Positions 25,482 to 32,990 of a DNA stretch of 39,299 nucleotides are shown in pieces. This DNA is from Pseudomonadota bacterium (GTDB lineage Bacteria; Myxococcota_A; UBA796; UBA9615). The DNA lies in contig JAAESI010000313.1 in NCBI GenBank assembly GCA_024229515.1, positions 1 to 39,299 of the forward strand, in the 5' to 3' direction. The notes beneath the pieces were generated by a model that saw nothing but the letters and a program-made list of their open reading frames with translations, ran no database searches and had not been told where the DNA came from. Position 1 is the stretch's first letter; every line of letters begins with the position of its first letter. The translations under genes were made by a program, and so were the position numbers.

Positions 25482-25515
25482 AAGAAGGGCGCTCCCGACT
25501 GGGAGCGCCCTTCTT
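25482..25515. terminator. Bidirectional rho-independent terminator
   Basis: A perfect 15-bp stem, AAGAAGGGCGCTCCC (25482-25496) and its complement (25501-25515), with loop GACT. The A-rich and T-rich flanks serve both the lon transcript and the convergent secretion operon ending at 25539. Confidence 0.93.
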
Positions 25516-25538
25516 CGTTCTTGCGAACGCGGCCGCAG

Positions 25539-26666
25539 CTACATCGCGCCCGAGTTCTGGATGATGGAGATGTACGGCATGAAGATGGCCAGCACGACCA
25601 TCAGCACGAGACCGCCGAGGATCAGCGTCATGACCGGCTCGATCAAGCTGACGAGCCGCTCCTGGTCCTGGTCGACCTGCGCGCGGAACACCTCGGAGGC
25701 GTTCTCGAGCATCTCGGCCATGGAGCCGGACTCCTCGCCGATGACGATCATGTCGCGCGCGAGCTCCGGCACGTACCAGTACTCCTCCAGGGGAGCGCTC
25801 ATGCGGCCGCCGTTCTCGACGCTCTTCTCCATCGCCACAATCGCCGTCTCGATGGCCATGTTGTCGACCGTCTCACGGGACAGCCGCAGGCTCTCGAGCA
25901 CCGGAACACCGGTGCGCAGCAGCGCCGACAGGGTCTTGCTGAAGCGCGCCATGGCGGCGGTGGTGACCATGCCGCCGATGTACGGCAGGCGAATCTTGAG
26001 GAAGTCCATCAAGTAGGACTTGTGCGTCAGCGAGCGCCACGCCAGGAACACCAGGGCCGCGAGCGCGACCACGATGACCAGCAGGCCAGTCGGGGACGAA
26101 GCGACGTCCGATGCGGCGAAGACGCTGCGGGACAGCCACGGCATGTCCGGCAGGGTGTCGCCGTTGGCCGCCATCAGCAGGTCTTTGAACTTGGGCGCCA
26201 CCTGCGTGAGGATGAAGAGCAGCACGACGGTCGCGACGCCGAACGTGACCACCGGGAAGATCAGCGCGTTGCTGACCTTGCTGCGGATGTGCGCATCGTT
26301 GTCGAGGCTGTCCGCGAGGTAGCGGAGGTTCTTGCTCAGCTCGCCCGACTTCTCACCGGCCCGCGTCAGCGGAACGACGATGCCCGGGAGCCCCGCGCCG
26401 TGCGTCTGCAGCGCGGTGGAGAAGGCACCGCCCGCTTCGACGTCGGTGGTGACCGACGCCAGCAGGTTCTTCATTCCGCCGCCGGAGGTGCGTCGTCCCA
26501 GGATCTTGAGCGAACGGACCATCGGGATGCCGGCGTCCAGCAGGACGGCGAGCTGACGGCAGAAGGTCGCCGCGTTTCGGATGTTGATGCGGGGCGTGAA
26601 GAGCGTCCGTCCGCCCGCTTCCACCTCTTCGCTGTCCGGGACGTTTGCAGGGGCGTTGGTCGCCAT
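25539..26666 (-). CDS. Type II secretion / type IV pilus inner-membrane platform protein (GspF/PilC family)
   Basis: 375 residues with two repeats of the T2SSF domain. The first is at about 33-156 (FCRQLAVLLDAGIPMVRSLKIL, AGEKSGEL at 103-110, then a membrane span at about 134-156). The second starts near 235 (FSKTLSALLRTGVPVLESLRL, IGEESGSM) and ends in a C-terminal span. A further span lies at about 193-210. The protein forms the inner-membrane platform engaged by the assembly ATPase encoded just upstream. Whether the machine is a type II secretion system or a type IV pilus cannot be decided, as no pilin, secretin or prepilin peptidase gene is in the window. Start ATG 26666 has GGAGGAG. A TACCTT box at 26712-26717 may add a second promoter. 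Confidence 0.93.
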   Translation of the reverse strand: MATNAPANVPDSEEVEAGGRTLFTPRINIRNAATFCRQLAVLLDAGIPMVRSLKILGRRTSGGGMKNLLASVTTDVEAGGAFSTALQTHGAGLPGIVVPLTRAGEKSGELSKNLRYLADSLDNDAHIRSKVSNALIFPVVTFGVATVVLLFILTQVAPKFKDLLMAANGDTLPDMPWLSRSVFAASDVASSPTGLLVIVVALAALVFLAWRSLTHKSYLMDFLKIRLPYIGGMVTTAAMARFSKTLSALLRTGVPVLESLRLSRETVDNMAIETAIVAMEKSVENGGRMSAPLEEYWYVPELARDMIVIGEESGSMAEMLENASEVFRAQVDQDQERLVSLIEPVMTLILGGLVLMVVLAIFMPYISIIQNSGAM

Positions 26667-26740
26667 CAGTGATTCTCCTCCAGAAGGTACGTGGCTCCCC
26701 CAAGGGCCAGCAAGGTAGCCAAGTTACCGTGGGTCGGACG

Positions 26741-29062
26741 CTATTGGTAGAGCACCCGGATGAACTCTTCGACGGTGGTTTCTCCCCGCAGGACGCGGAC
26801 CCGACCGCGATCCGCCAGCGTCTGCATTCCACCCTCGATCGCCATCTTGCGGAGCTCCGCTTCGGGGGCCCGCTCGCTGATGGACTGACGCATCTGCTCG
26901 CTGATGTCGAGGATCTCGAAGATGCCGGTTCGACCCCGGTAGCCGGTGCCGTAGCAGTTGTCGCAACCGCGGCCGCGGTTGTAGATCACCGGCTCGGCCT
27001 CCTCTTCGGGCGCTGCCGCCTCGGCCTCGGCGGCCTTCTTCTTGCCCTTGGCCTTGGCCTTGGGCTTGGGCGGCGGCGGGAGCGTGCTGGTCGGCGGCGG
27101 GAAGCCGGCCTGGGTCAGCAGCGCCGGATCCGGCTCGTACTCCTCGCGGCAGTCCTCGCAGATGGTGCGCACGAGACGCTGCGCGACGACGCCGACGATC
27201 GACGTGGCGAGCAGGAACGGCGGGATGTCGAAGTTGTAGAGCGTCGTGACCGCGCCCGGGGCCGAGTTCGCGTGGATGGACGAGTACACCAGCAGGCCGG
27301 TGAGGGAGCCACGGACGGCGACCTTGGCGGTCTCGTCGTCGCGAATCTCACCGACGAGGATGATGTTCGGGTCCTGCCGCAGGAGCGCGCGGAGACCGGC
27401 CGAGAAATCGAGGCCGATCTTGTAGTTCACGTGGACCTGCGAGACGTCCGGCAGCTCGATCTCGACCGGATCCTCGATGGTCATGATGTTCTTCTGCTGC
27501 GCGTCCAACTCGCCGATCGACGCGTACAGCGACGTCGTCTTGCCGGAGCCGACCGGACCGGACGCCAAGACGATCCCGTGGGAGCGCTTGGTAAAGTCCT
27601 GCATCTTGTCCATCTCCCAGTCGTCCAGACCGAGGATGTCCAACTGCGGGACCTCCTTGGAGCCGGCCGTGATGCGGATGCTCATCCGTTCGCCGCGGGA
27701 GGTGGGGACGGTCGCGATGCGGAAGTCGTACGGATTGTCGTTCAGCACCTGATGGACGTGGCCGTCCTGGGGCTTGCGACGCTCGGTGATGTCCATGTCG
27801 GACATGACCTTGATGCGGGAGATGGTGTCCTCGCCGAGGTTGCGCTTGAGGTGCGTGACGTCGTGGAGGATGCCGTCGAGGCGATACCGGACCCGCATGA
27901 AGCTGACCTGCGGCTCCAGGTGGATGTCGGTGGCGCCGACGGACGTGGCGCGCTCCAGGATGGCGAGCACCATCTCCGGGGCGTAGCTGATGCCCGCGAA
28001 CGAATCCTGGTCGAGGCGGAACGCGGGGCGGTCGGCCCTCTTGCGGCTGCGGGACCGGCTCCCGCCCCGTCGCTTCTTCTCCGCCTTGGCGACCTGCGCG
28101 GACCACTCCTCGAGCGTCTCGCGGAACTTGCCGGGCGTCTCCACCAGGAGCTTCACGTCGCGCCCCGTGAGGGCCTTCATCGCTTCCAGGAGCACCGGAC
28201 CGGGGTCGGCGACCACGAGCAGCGTCAGCCCCTCGTCCTCGCCGTCGGTCAGGGGGACGATCTCGAACGCTTCGGCCATCTCGCAGGTGACCGTGCCGGA
28301 CTGGTTCGGGTCCGGATTCCACTTCTTCCCGCGGCGCCGGCGGAGCCCGTAGAACTCGGTCGCCAGATCGGCCGCGCGTGCGTCCGTGAGGGTGCCCTCT
28401 TCGACGAGCACGTCCAGGAGCCGACGGCCCGAGTCCAACGCGGTGGCGTCCGCGGCCTTGACCGTGCGGTAGCCGCCGACCTCGGCGTCGAGCAGGAACT
28501 CGAACATCATCCCGATGACGTCGCGGTGCTGCGGCATACCGGGGGCGGTACGGAGCAGCTCTGCCAGGATCTCCGGATCCACGCCTTCGGAGACCGCGGC
28601 CCACCAGTCGGCGTTCTCGTCCGAGGCCAGGCCGAGCGCGGCGAGGCGGCGCACGACGGGGCCGCCGCCGCCGCCGTGGGCGTCCAGGTACTTCTCGACC
28701 GTCGCCCGCGTCAGGTAGTCTAGGTGAGACGCGATTCGCTCGACCGCCGCTTCGGGGGAGGTCGCCGCGGGGCCCTCGGTCTGCGGCGCGACCTGGCGGT
28801 ACGTACCCGTCAGCGCGGCACTGTCCGATGCACGACGGCCGGCGGGGCTGCTTCCCCGGGCGGACGGCGGACTTGGCGTCTCACGGATCGTGGCGGCGCC
28901 GCTGGGAGGGGGCGGGGGTGCCTGGGTCACCTGGGTCACCTGGGCCACGTCAGCCGCGGTCACCCCGCGAGCGGTAGGAGCGTTGGGGCCCCCGATCTTC
29001 GGGACTTCGATCTTCTTCGTCATTGCTTTGACGAGAGAGCCCCAGAGTTGGTCCTGTGCCAT
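26741..29062 (-). CDS. Type II secretion / type IV pilus assembly ATPase (GspE/PilB family)
   Basis: 773 residues, longer than usual because of low-complexity insertions. An N-terminal Pro/Ser/Ala-rich segment (about 25-105) is followed by a helical domain and an MshEN/GspE-N-like domain (about 210-320). The ATPase core has Walker A GPVGSGKTT (502-510), the Asp box TIEDPVE (528-534), Walker B ILVGEIRDDE (568-577) and the His box SSIHANS (594-600). The zinc-binding CxxC pairs are Cys635/638 and Cys700/703, split by an unusual insertion of about 45 residues rich in Pro, Lys, Ala and Glu. The start is ATG 29062 after AGGGG. It powers assembly at the cytoplasmic face with the GspF/PilC protein encoded 74 bases downstream. 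Confidence 0.94.
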   Translation of the reverse strand: MAQDQLWGSLVKAMTKKIEVPKIGGPNAPTARGVTAADVAQVTQVTQAPPPPPSGAATIRETPSPPSARGSSPAGRRASDSAALTGTYRQVAPQTEGPAATSPEAAVERIASHLDYLTRATVEKYLDAHGGGGGPVVRRLAALGLASDENADWWAAVSEGVDPEILAELLRTAPGMPQHRDVIGMMFEFLLDAEVGGYRTVKAADATALDSGRRLLDVLVEEGTLTDARAADLATEFYGLRRRRGKKWNPDPNQSGTVTCEMAEAFEIVPLTDGEDEGLTLLVVADPGPVLLEAMKALTGRDVKLLVETPGKFRETLEEWSAQVAKAEKKRRGGSRSRSRKRADRPAFRLDQDSFAGISYAPEMVLAILERATSVGATDIHLEPQVSFMRVRYRLDGILHDVTHLKRNLGEDTISRIKVMSDMDITERRKPQDGHVHQVLNDNPYDFRIATVPTSRGERMSIRITAGSKEVPQLDILGLDDWEMDKMQDFTKRSHGIVLASGPVGSGKTTSLYASIGELDAQQKNIMTIEDPVEIELPDVSQVHVNYKIGLDFSAGLRALLRQDPNIILVGEIRDDETAKVAVRGSLTGLLVYSSIHANSAPGAVTTLYNFDIPPFLLATSIVGVVAQRLVRTICEDCREEYEPDPALLTQAGFPPPTSTLPPPPKPKAKAKGKKKAAEAEAAAPEEEAEPVIYNRGRGCDNCYGTGYRGRTGIFEILDISEQMRQSISERAPEAELRKMAIEGGMQTLADRGRVRVLRGETTVEEFIRVLYQ

Positions 29063-29080
29063 TGCGTCCCCTGTTGTTTG

Positions 29081-29112
29081 CCGCTGCCCCCGCAGCGGGT
29101 CGACCATCATAG
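29081..29112 (-). promoter_or_regulatory. Promoter and 5' hairpin of the secretion ATPase gene
   Basis: On the minus strand, TATGAT (29112-29107) is a good -10. A 7-bp hairpin CCGCTGC-GGGG-GCAGCGG (29098-29081) would lie at the very 5' end of the transcript, upstream of the ribosome-binding site. Confidence 0.45.
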
Positions 29113-29179
29113 CGAGGCCCATCCAAGTGAACAGGAAGCTGCCCAGATCCGAGCAGCACGGTTGGCTCCGGGCGGCTGA

Positions 29180-29185
29180 TACCAT
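29180..29185 (+). promoter_or_regulatory. Candidate -10 box (TACCAT)
   Basis: TACCAT ends 6 bases before GTG 29192 and there is no Shine-Dalgarno. This is the same geometry as at 7314, 18980 and 31614, and supports GTG 29192 over ATG 29201. Confidence 0.42.
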
Positions 29186-29191
29186 CGCGTC

Positions 29192-29956
29192 GTGCTTCCG
29201 ATGCCCCGCGGATTGATCCGACGCGCGCGCCAACTGGCGTCGGCCGTTCGCCATGCTCCCCGCAAGGTGGCGCCGGAGCATCGCTGTGAAGTTGCGGGCC
29301 ATCGCGTGCGCGTGCCGCGGGGGGTCTTCCACCCGCTGCAAGACGGCAGCTCGGCGTTTCTGATGCGGACGGTCGGGCCGATGGTCTCGTCCAACCATCG
29401 GGTCTTGGACGTCGGTACGGGCTCGGGCCTGGGCGCCCTCGTGGCGGCGTCTCGCGGGGCCACGGTCGTCGCCTGCGAACCGGACCCCCGCGCCGCGGCG
29501 GCGACCGAATCGAACCTCCGCGCGGGGGGCGTGTGGGATCGGGTGGAGCTTCATGCGGCGCGGTTGGAAGACCTCGCCCTCGAGGGTGAGTTCGATCAGG
29601 TCTGGTTCAACGGTCCCCAGGATCCGTCCGGGTACCAGCTCATGGGTGCGCTCCTGGACGCTGCGCCGACCCTGTTGGGCGAGCGGGGCCGGCTGATCGT
29701 CACCATCGACCGCACCACCGGCATGGGCGAGTTCGTGCGCTCCCGCATGCCCGAGGGCTACCGGGTGGTGCGGCTCGCCCGCAGCCTCGGGCTGCTCGCG
29801 ACGTGGGAGGCCTACAGCGTCGGTTGGGACGTGGAGGCGGCCCGCGCCCGACGCCACCAGGCGCGTGACCCGAAGGCCAAGGCGGCGGTCTCGCGCAAGC
29901 GATGGGAGCGGGGTTCGGCCAATGAGCCTCCCCCGGACGAGGCGGCCAGCCGGTGA
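29192..29956 (+). CDS. SAM-dependent methyltransferase (HemK/PrmC-like fold)
   Basis: 254 residues. Motif I VLDVGTGSGLGAL (71-83) binds S-adenosylmethionine, with VVACEPDPRA as the acidic motif II. The upstream GVFHPLQDGSSAFLM resembles the PrmC/HemK 'VF.P..DT..L' segment. However, the catalytic NPPY of N-methyltransferases acting on Gln or Ade is NGPQ here (140-143), so the substrate is probably different. No C-terminal extra domain is recognised; the tail is basic. It is coupled by GTGA to a small zinc-ribbon gene, which may encode a partner. Divergent from the secretion ATPase. ATG 29201 is an alternative start. Confidence 0.8.
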   Translation: MLPMPRGLIRRARQLASAVRHAPRKVAPEHRCEVAGHRVRVPRGVFHPLQDGSSAFLMRTVGPMVSSNHRVLDVGTGSGLGALVAASRGATVVACEPDPRAAAATESNLRAGGVWDRVELHAARLEDLALEGEFDQVWFNGPQDPSGYQLMGALLDAAPTLLGERGRLIVTIDRTTGMGEFVRSRMPEGYRVVRLARSLGLLATWEAYSVGWDVEAARARRHQARDPKAKAAVSRKRWERGSANEPPPDEAASR

Positions 29957-30288
29957 GACCCCATCGCATCGCCCGTCGCTTCCTCGCGCGCGCCATGCAC
30001 TGGGGAACCCCGCACGTGCACTGCCCCGGCTGCGGGGGAGACCGGCCCGTGCCGTCAGACGAATCGCTCCAGACCTGCTTCGTCTGCAAGCTGCGGTGGC
30101 GGCGCGTCGAGTTGAGCGGCGACGGACCTGCGGACGAAGCGGCCGTTCGGGCCGCCGGCGGGGACGGTCCCTGGGCGGCGACGTGGCACCCGGTGATGGT
30201 CGACGTGCCGCACGACGGAGGGAAGCGCTCGGTCCCGCTGGACTGCGCCTTCGTGTTCTACGTGGACGACCGGTACGGCAACGGATGA
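29953..30288 (+). CDS. Small zinc-ribbon protein of unknown function
   Basis: 111 residues. HCPGCGGDRPV...LQTCFVCKLRW has two CxxC pairs spaced like a zinc ribbon (about residues 24-45). The remainder is acidic to neutral with a short beta-rich end (CAFVFYVDDRYGNG). There is no signal peptide, so it is probably cytoplasmic. GTG 29953 overlaps the methyltransferase stop (GTGA) and its own stop overlaps the ATG of the broken SDR gene (ATGA). The original locus was thus a methyltransferase, zinc ribbon and SDR operon. I do not recognise a named family. Confidence 0.65.
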   Translation: MRPHRIARRFLARAMHWGTPHVHCPGCGGDRPVPSDESLQTCFVCKLRWRRVELSGDGPADEAAVRAAGGDGPWAATWHPVMVDVPHDGGKRSVPLDCAFVFYVDDRYGNG

Positions 30289-30344
30289 GCGGTCTGGAGC
30301 GTTGGCGGGGGCGCACCGCCCTGGTCACCGGGGCGAGCGGGGGC
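30285..30344 (+). pseudogene. 5' stub of a short-chain dehydrogenase/reductase gene
   Basis: ATG 30285 overlaps the stop of the zinc-ribbon gene (ATGA). The next 20 codons read MSGLERWRGRTALVTGASGG, the start of the SDR Rossmann fold where TGxxxGxG binds NAD(P). The next residue should be Ile-Gly, but GAT-CAG follows at 30345 and all SDR similarity ends. The end of the minus-strand BNR pseudogene lies 2 bases further on. The frame stays open by chance to 30641 without SDR features. A recombination junction at 30344/30345 is the simplest explanation. Confidence 0.72.
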
Positions 30345-30346
30345 GA

Positions 30347-31539
30347 TCAGGGCGTCCAGAGCATCAGGTGCGACGTGTCGTCGTTGCGCCGCTTCGTGTC
30401 GTTGTCGTCGCGGCTTGCCCAGATGAGGTCGGCGCCGTCGGCGGTCGCGCAGGATCGGGCCAGGGTGAAGGCCCGGTCGGAGATCCAGGGGCCGTTCCAC
30501 CCGTCGACCTCGGCCGCGGCGGCTTCGTCCCACCACCAGAAGCCGGGGCTCTTCGCCTCGTCCGCCTTGGAGGGGAGGGTCGTCTGCTCCCAGGAGACGA
30601 CCACGTCGTCGGAGCTGCCGGGGGCATTGACGCGCGGGTAGTAGCCGTCCCCGATGGGGGACTGAGCATGCTCGGTGAAGGTCGCGCCGTCGTCGGCTGA
30701 GGACCACAGGCGGATTACGGCGCCGCCGGCGTGTTGGTCCTGGGCGGCGAGGTAGATGGTGCTGTCGTCCCCGCGGACCGCCACGCTGCCGTCGTTGCCG
30801 TCGGTCGACCACTCGTGGCTGACGGTGCCGTCGGGGGCCAGTTGGGCGTACAGGATCGTGCCGTCCACGTAGGTGCCGTTGTCCATGGTGTCCTCCGGTT
30901 GGAGGTCTCAGAGCACGTGGGCGGTGCCGAAGTTCACGTCGACGCTCGGGTCCTGCCCCGGGCCCATCTCGACCGGGTCGACATCGCAGGTTCCGGCCTC
31001 CCACGTCGCGCAGGAGACGACCTCGTCGATGTTCCAACAGGCTCCCAGGACCGCTCCTCCGGTGCCGTCCCAGGCCAGATCGGCGGCGAACTGGTTGAGG
31101 GTTCCGGTGGTGCCCCAGACGCGGCAGCGCTCCCCCCAGGTCTCCCCGTTGTCGTCGGACAGCTCGGTGAAGATGTGGGTCGACGCTGGCGCGATGGCGA
31201 TGTCCTCGATCCAGCCGCGAATCATCCGGTCGCTGCCGGGCAGCCGGGAGACCACCGGACGCCTGATGTCGCCGACCGTGGTCGGCGGGACCAGCGCGGT
31301 GGGGGAGCTGTCGAGGTGCACGAGGTGGATCAGCGCGCCGTACTGCGCGAAGACGAGGTGCAGCTCGTCGTCGGCGTCGCGCACGCAGGTGGTGGCGTTG
31401 TTCTGGTTGAGGCTCAGCGACGGCGAGGGCGCGGACCAGGTCTCCGTGAACGACTCGATTCCCGGCGGGGCGGGGGAGATGACGAGGCGGTGGCGGGCAT
31501 GCAGGAGGCGGCGAGGACGAGGAGTGGAAGGGTCTTCAT
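30347..31539 (-). pseudogene. Broken BNR/sialidase-like repeat lipoprotein
   Basis: The start ATG 31539, after AGGTGGGG, encodes a clear lipoprotein signal MKTLPLLVLAASC. Within about 15 codons a one-base frameshift is needed to continue into the mature sequence (VISPAPPGIESFTETWS...). That frame then runs to an in-frame TGA at 30908-30910 and, in the same frame, resumes to 30347. The two halves (158 and 179 residues from internal starts) both carry Asp-box-like repeats (LSDDNGETW, SSADDGATF) of BNR propellers. A GGAGG lies before ATG 30886, so the downstream half could be translated alone, but it would lack a signal peptide. Most likely one secreted propeller gene inactivated twice; assembly errors are the alternative. 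Confidence 0.65.
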
Positions 31540-31613
31540 GGCCCCACCTTCGGCGCGCGCCGCTCCGGCGCCGACTTACACGCCCTTATCTGTCCGGAGC
31601 TCCACTCGTCGGG

Positions 31614-31619
31614 TACCCT
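31614..31619 (+). promoter_or_regulatory. Candidate -10 box (TACCCT)
   Basis: TACCCT ends 7 bases before ATG 31627, with no Shine-Dalgarno between. A leaderless start of the amidase gene is suggested. Confidence 0.42.
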
Positions 31620-31626
31620 CGCACCG

Positions 31627-32373
31627 ATGCCCGCCCGCCGCACCCGGTCCGATGTGCCTCCCGCCGCCGCGGCCGCGGCGACGGCTCCCGCGACCGCATC
31701 GACGGCAGGCCCCTACGCCAGCCACGCCGGGCCCCGGGACCACGGCTCGCAGTTGGATGTGCAACTCAAAGACAGCGGAGCGCCGGCCTCGTCGAGCCTG
31801 CAGTTCGCCAAGGGCAAGCTGCCCGAGGGCGAGGAGGGGTTCGAGGACATGTGGGACGTCCACCCCCACATGAACAGCGACTCGGACGACGAGAACACCT
31901 CCAGCGACGACGTCCGCGAGGAGGAGGGGCTCCCCGACTACCTCGCGAACACGTGCGCGATCCGGCTGAGCGTGATGCTCAACAAGCTCGGTGACGCCTA
32001 CAAGATCACCCCCAGGAAGACCGCCGCCGCCGGCCTCCCCCGCCGTCCGACCTACAGCAAGAAGAGCAAGAGCTACTACATCGTCGCCGCCAGCGAGATG
32101 TGGACGTACCTCGCCAAGCACTTCCGCAAGGCCGACGCGATCTTCCCGAAGTCCGGGAAGTGGAAGACGGAGGAGGAGTTCACGGCGGCGTTCGAGGACG
32201 GGGACTCGCCGATCAAGGACCTGGTGGGCAGCAAGAAGGGGATCGTCGCCTTCGAGCGGATCTTCGGCTACTCCGGCACCGGGCACGTGGATCTGTTCGA
32301 CGGGAACAAGCTGTCGGACTCGAGCAGCTGGTACCCCTGCAAGCGCCTGCACCTGTGGTACATCGTCGCGTAG
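31627..32373 (+). CDS. Tae4-like peptidoglycan amidase (candidate antibacterial effector)
   Basis: 248 residues. The C-terminal part (about 100-248) matches the type VI amidase effector 4 fold. NTCAIRLSVMLNKLG carries the nucleophile Cys110, and GYSGTGHVDLFDG carries His220 with Asp222/Asp225; Cys238 may form a disulfide. Tae4 enzymes cut the D-Glu-mDAP bond of peptidoglycan stems in competitor cells. Residues 1-100 are an Ala/Pro-rich then acidic, low-complexity extension without a signal peptide, so export must rely on a dedicated system. No T6SS core gene, VgrG or PAAR is in the window. A lipoprotein gene overlaps its 3' end, as expected for an immunity partner. Family assignment is by motif only. 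Confidence 0.8.
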   Translation: MPARRTRSDVPPAAAAAATAPATASTAGPYASHAGPRDHGSQLDVQLKDSGAPASSSLQFAKGKLPEGEEGFEDMWDVHPHMNSDSDDENTSSDDVREEEGLPDYLANTCAIRLSVMLNKLGDAYKITPRKTAAAGLPRRPTYSKKSKSYYIVAASEMWTYLAKHFRKADAIFPKSGKWKTEEEFTAAFEDGDSPIKDLVGSKKGIVAFERIFGYSGTGHVDLFDGNKLSDSSSWYPCKRLHLWYIVA

Positions 32374-32978
32374 CGGCCGCGTCCCTCGTTTTGGCCGCGC
32401 TCGCGGCGCTCGTCGGGTGCAAGACAGTCCAGACGACGGGAGTCGAGGCGGTGGACGGACCCTGGGTCATTCATGAGGGCGGCGTGGGCGGGCTCACCGT
32501 CGGTGGCCCGATCCCGAGCGGCCTCCTCGGTGACGCCGAGGACCGCTACTTCGCCCGCTACATCGCCGACGGACAGCCCTTCGAGGGCTTCGTCTTCGAC
32601 GACCCGCCGCTGATGGTCGGGGTCCGGGGGCCCTGGACCGCGTTCGCGCGGAGCCACGGCTTGATGGATCCGCCGGCCGCCCGCTTCCGCGGCCCGGCCA
32701 CCCGCAAGGCCCGGGCCGGGCTCCCCGTGCGGGTCATCCTCATCGACGATCCCGCGCTGCGGACGGCCGGCGGCGTCGGCGTGGGAAGCACCCTCGCCGA
32801 GCTCGAAGCCGCCCATGGCGCCCCCAACCTCCGGAACCTCCCCCCGACCCTGGGGGACGACGGCTGCAGCGCGGAGCTCGCCGCCCTGCCGGGGGTGTCG
32901 TTCGTGTTCGCCACCTGCGATGCGGCCCGAGACGGCGAGGCGGTGGTCCGCGTCGACGTCTGGGCGCCCGAGGGCTGA
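32355..32978 (+). CDS. Lipoprotein overlapping the Tae4-like gene; candidate immunity protein
   Basis: 207 residues from GTG 32355, which gives a textbook lipoprotein signal MVHRRVAAASLVLAALAALVGC (Cys22). The start lies inside the amidase gene, overlapping its 3' end by 19 bases, so translation is coupled. The mature protein has an internal GVGVGSTLAELEAAHGAP motif, seen in several secreted hypothetical proteins, and two Cys (CSAEL..., FATCDAA) that could pair. It does not obviously look like the known Tai4 immunity family. Its predicted periplasmic location and tight coupling fit an immunity function, but this is inference; an unrelated structural lipoprotein remains possible. Confidence 0.7.
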   Translation: MVHRRVAAASLVLAALAALVGCKTVQTTGVEAVDGPWVIHEGGVGGLTVGGPIPSGLLGDAEDRYFARYIADGQPFEGFVFDDPPLMVGVRGPWTAFARSHGLMDPPAARFRGPATRKARAGLPVRVILIDDPALRTAGGVGVGSTLAELEAAHGAPNLRNLPPTLGDDGCSAELAALPGVSFVFATCDAARDGEAVVRVDVWAPEG

Positions 32979-32990
32979 CCTGGCCGGGTC

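Noticed and set aside
30345..30641. Open frame continuing the SDR stub
   Set aside because: No SDR motif after Gly-Gly and the composition is that of the antisense of the BNR pseudogene.
31627..32978. A complete type VI secretion locus around the Tae4-like gene
   Set aside because: No Tss, Hcp, VgrG or PAAR gene is present in the window; only the effector-like pair is.
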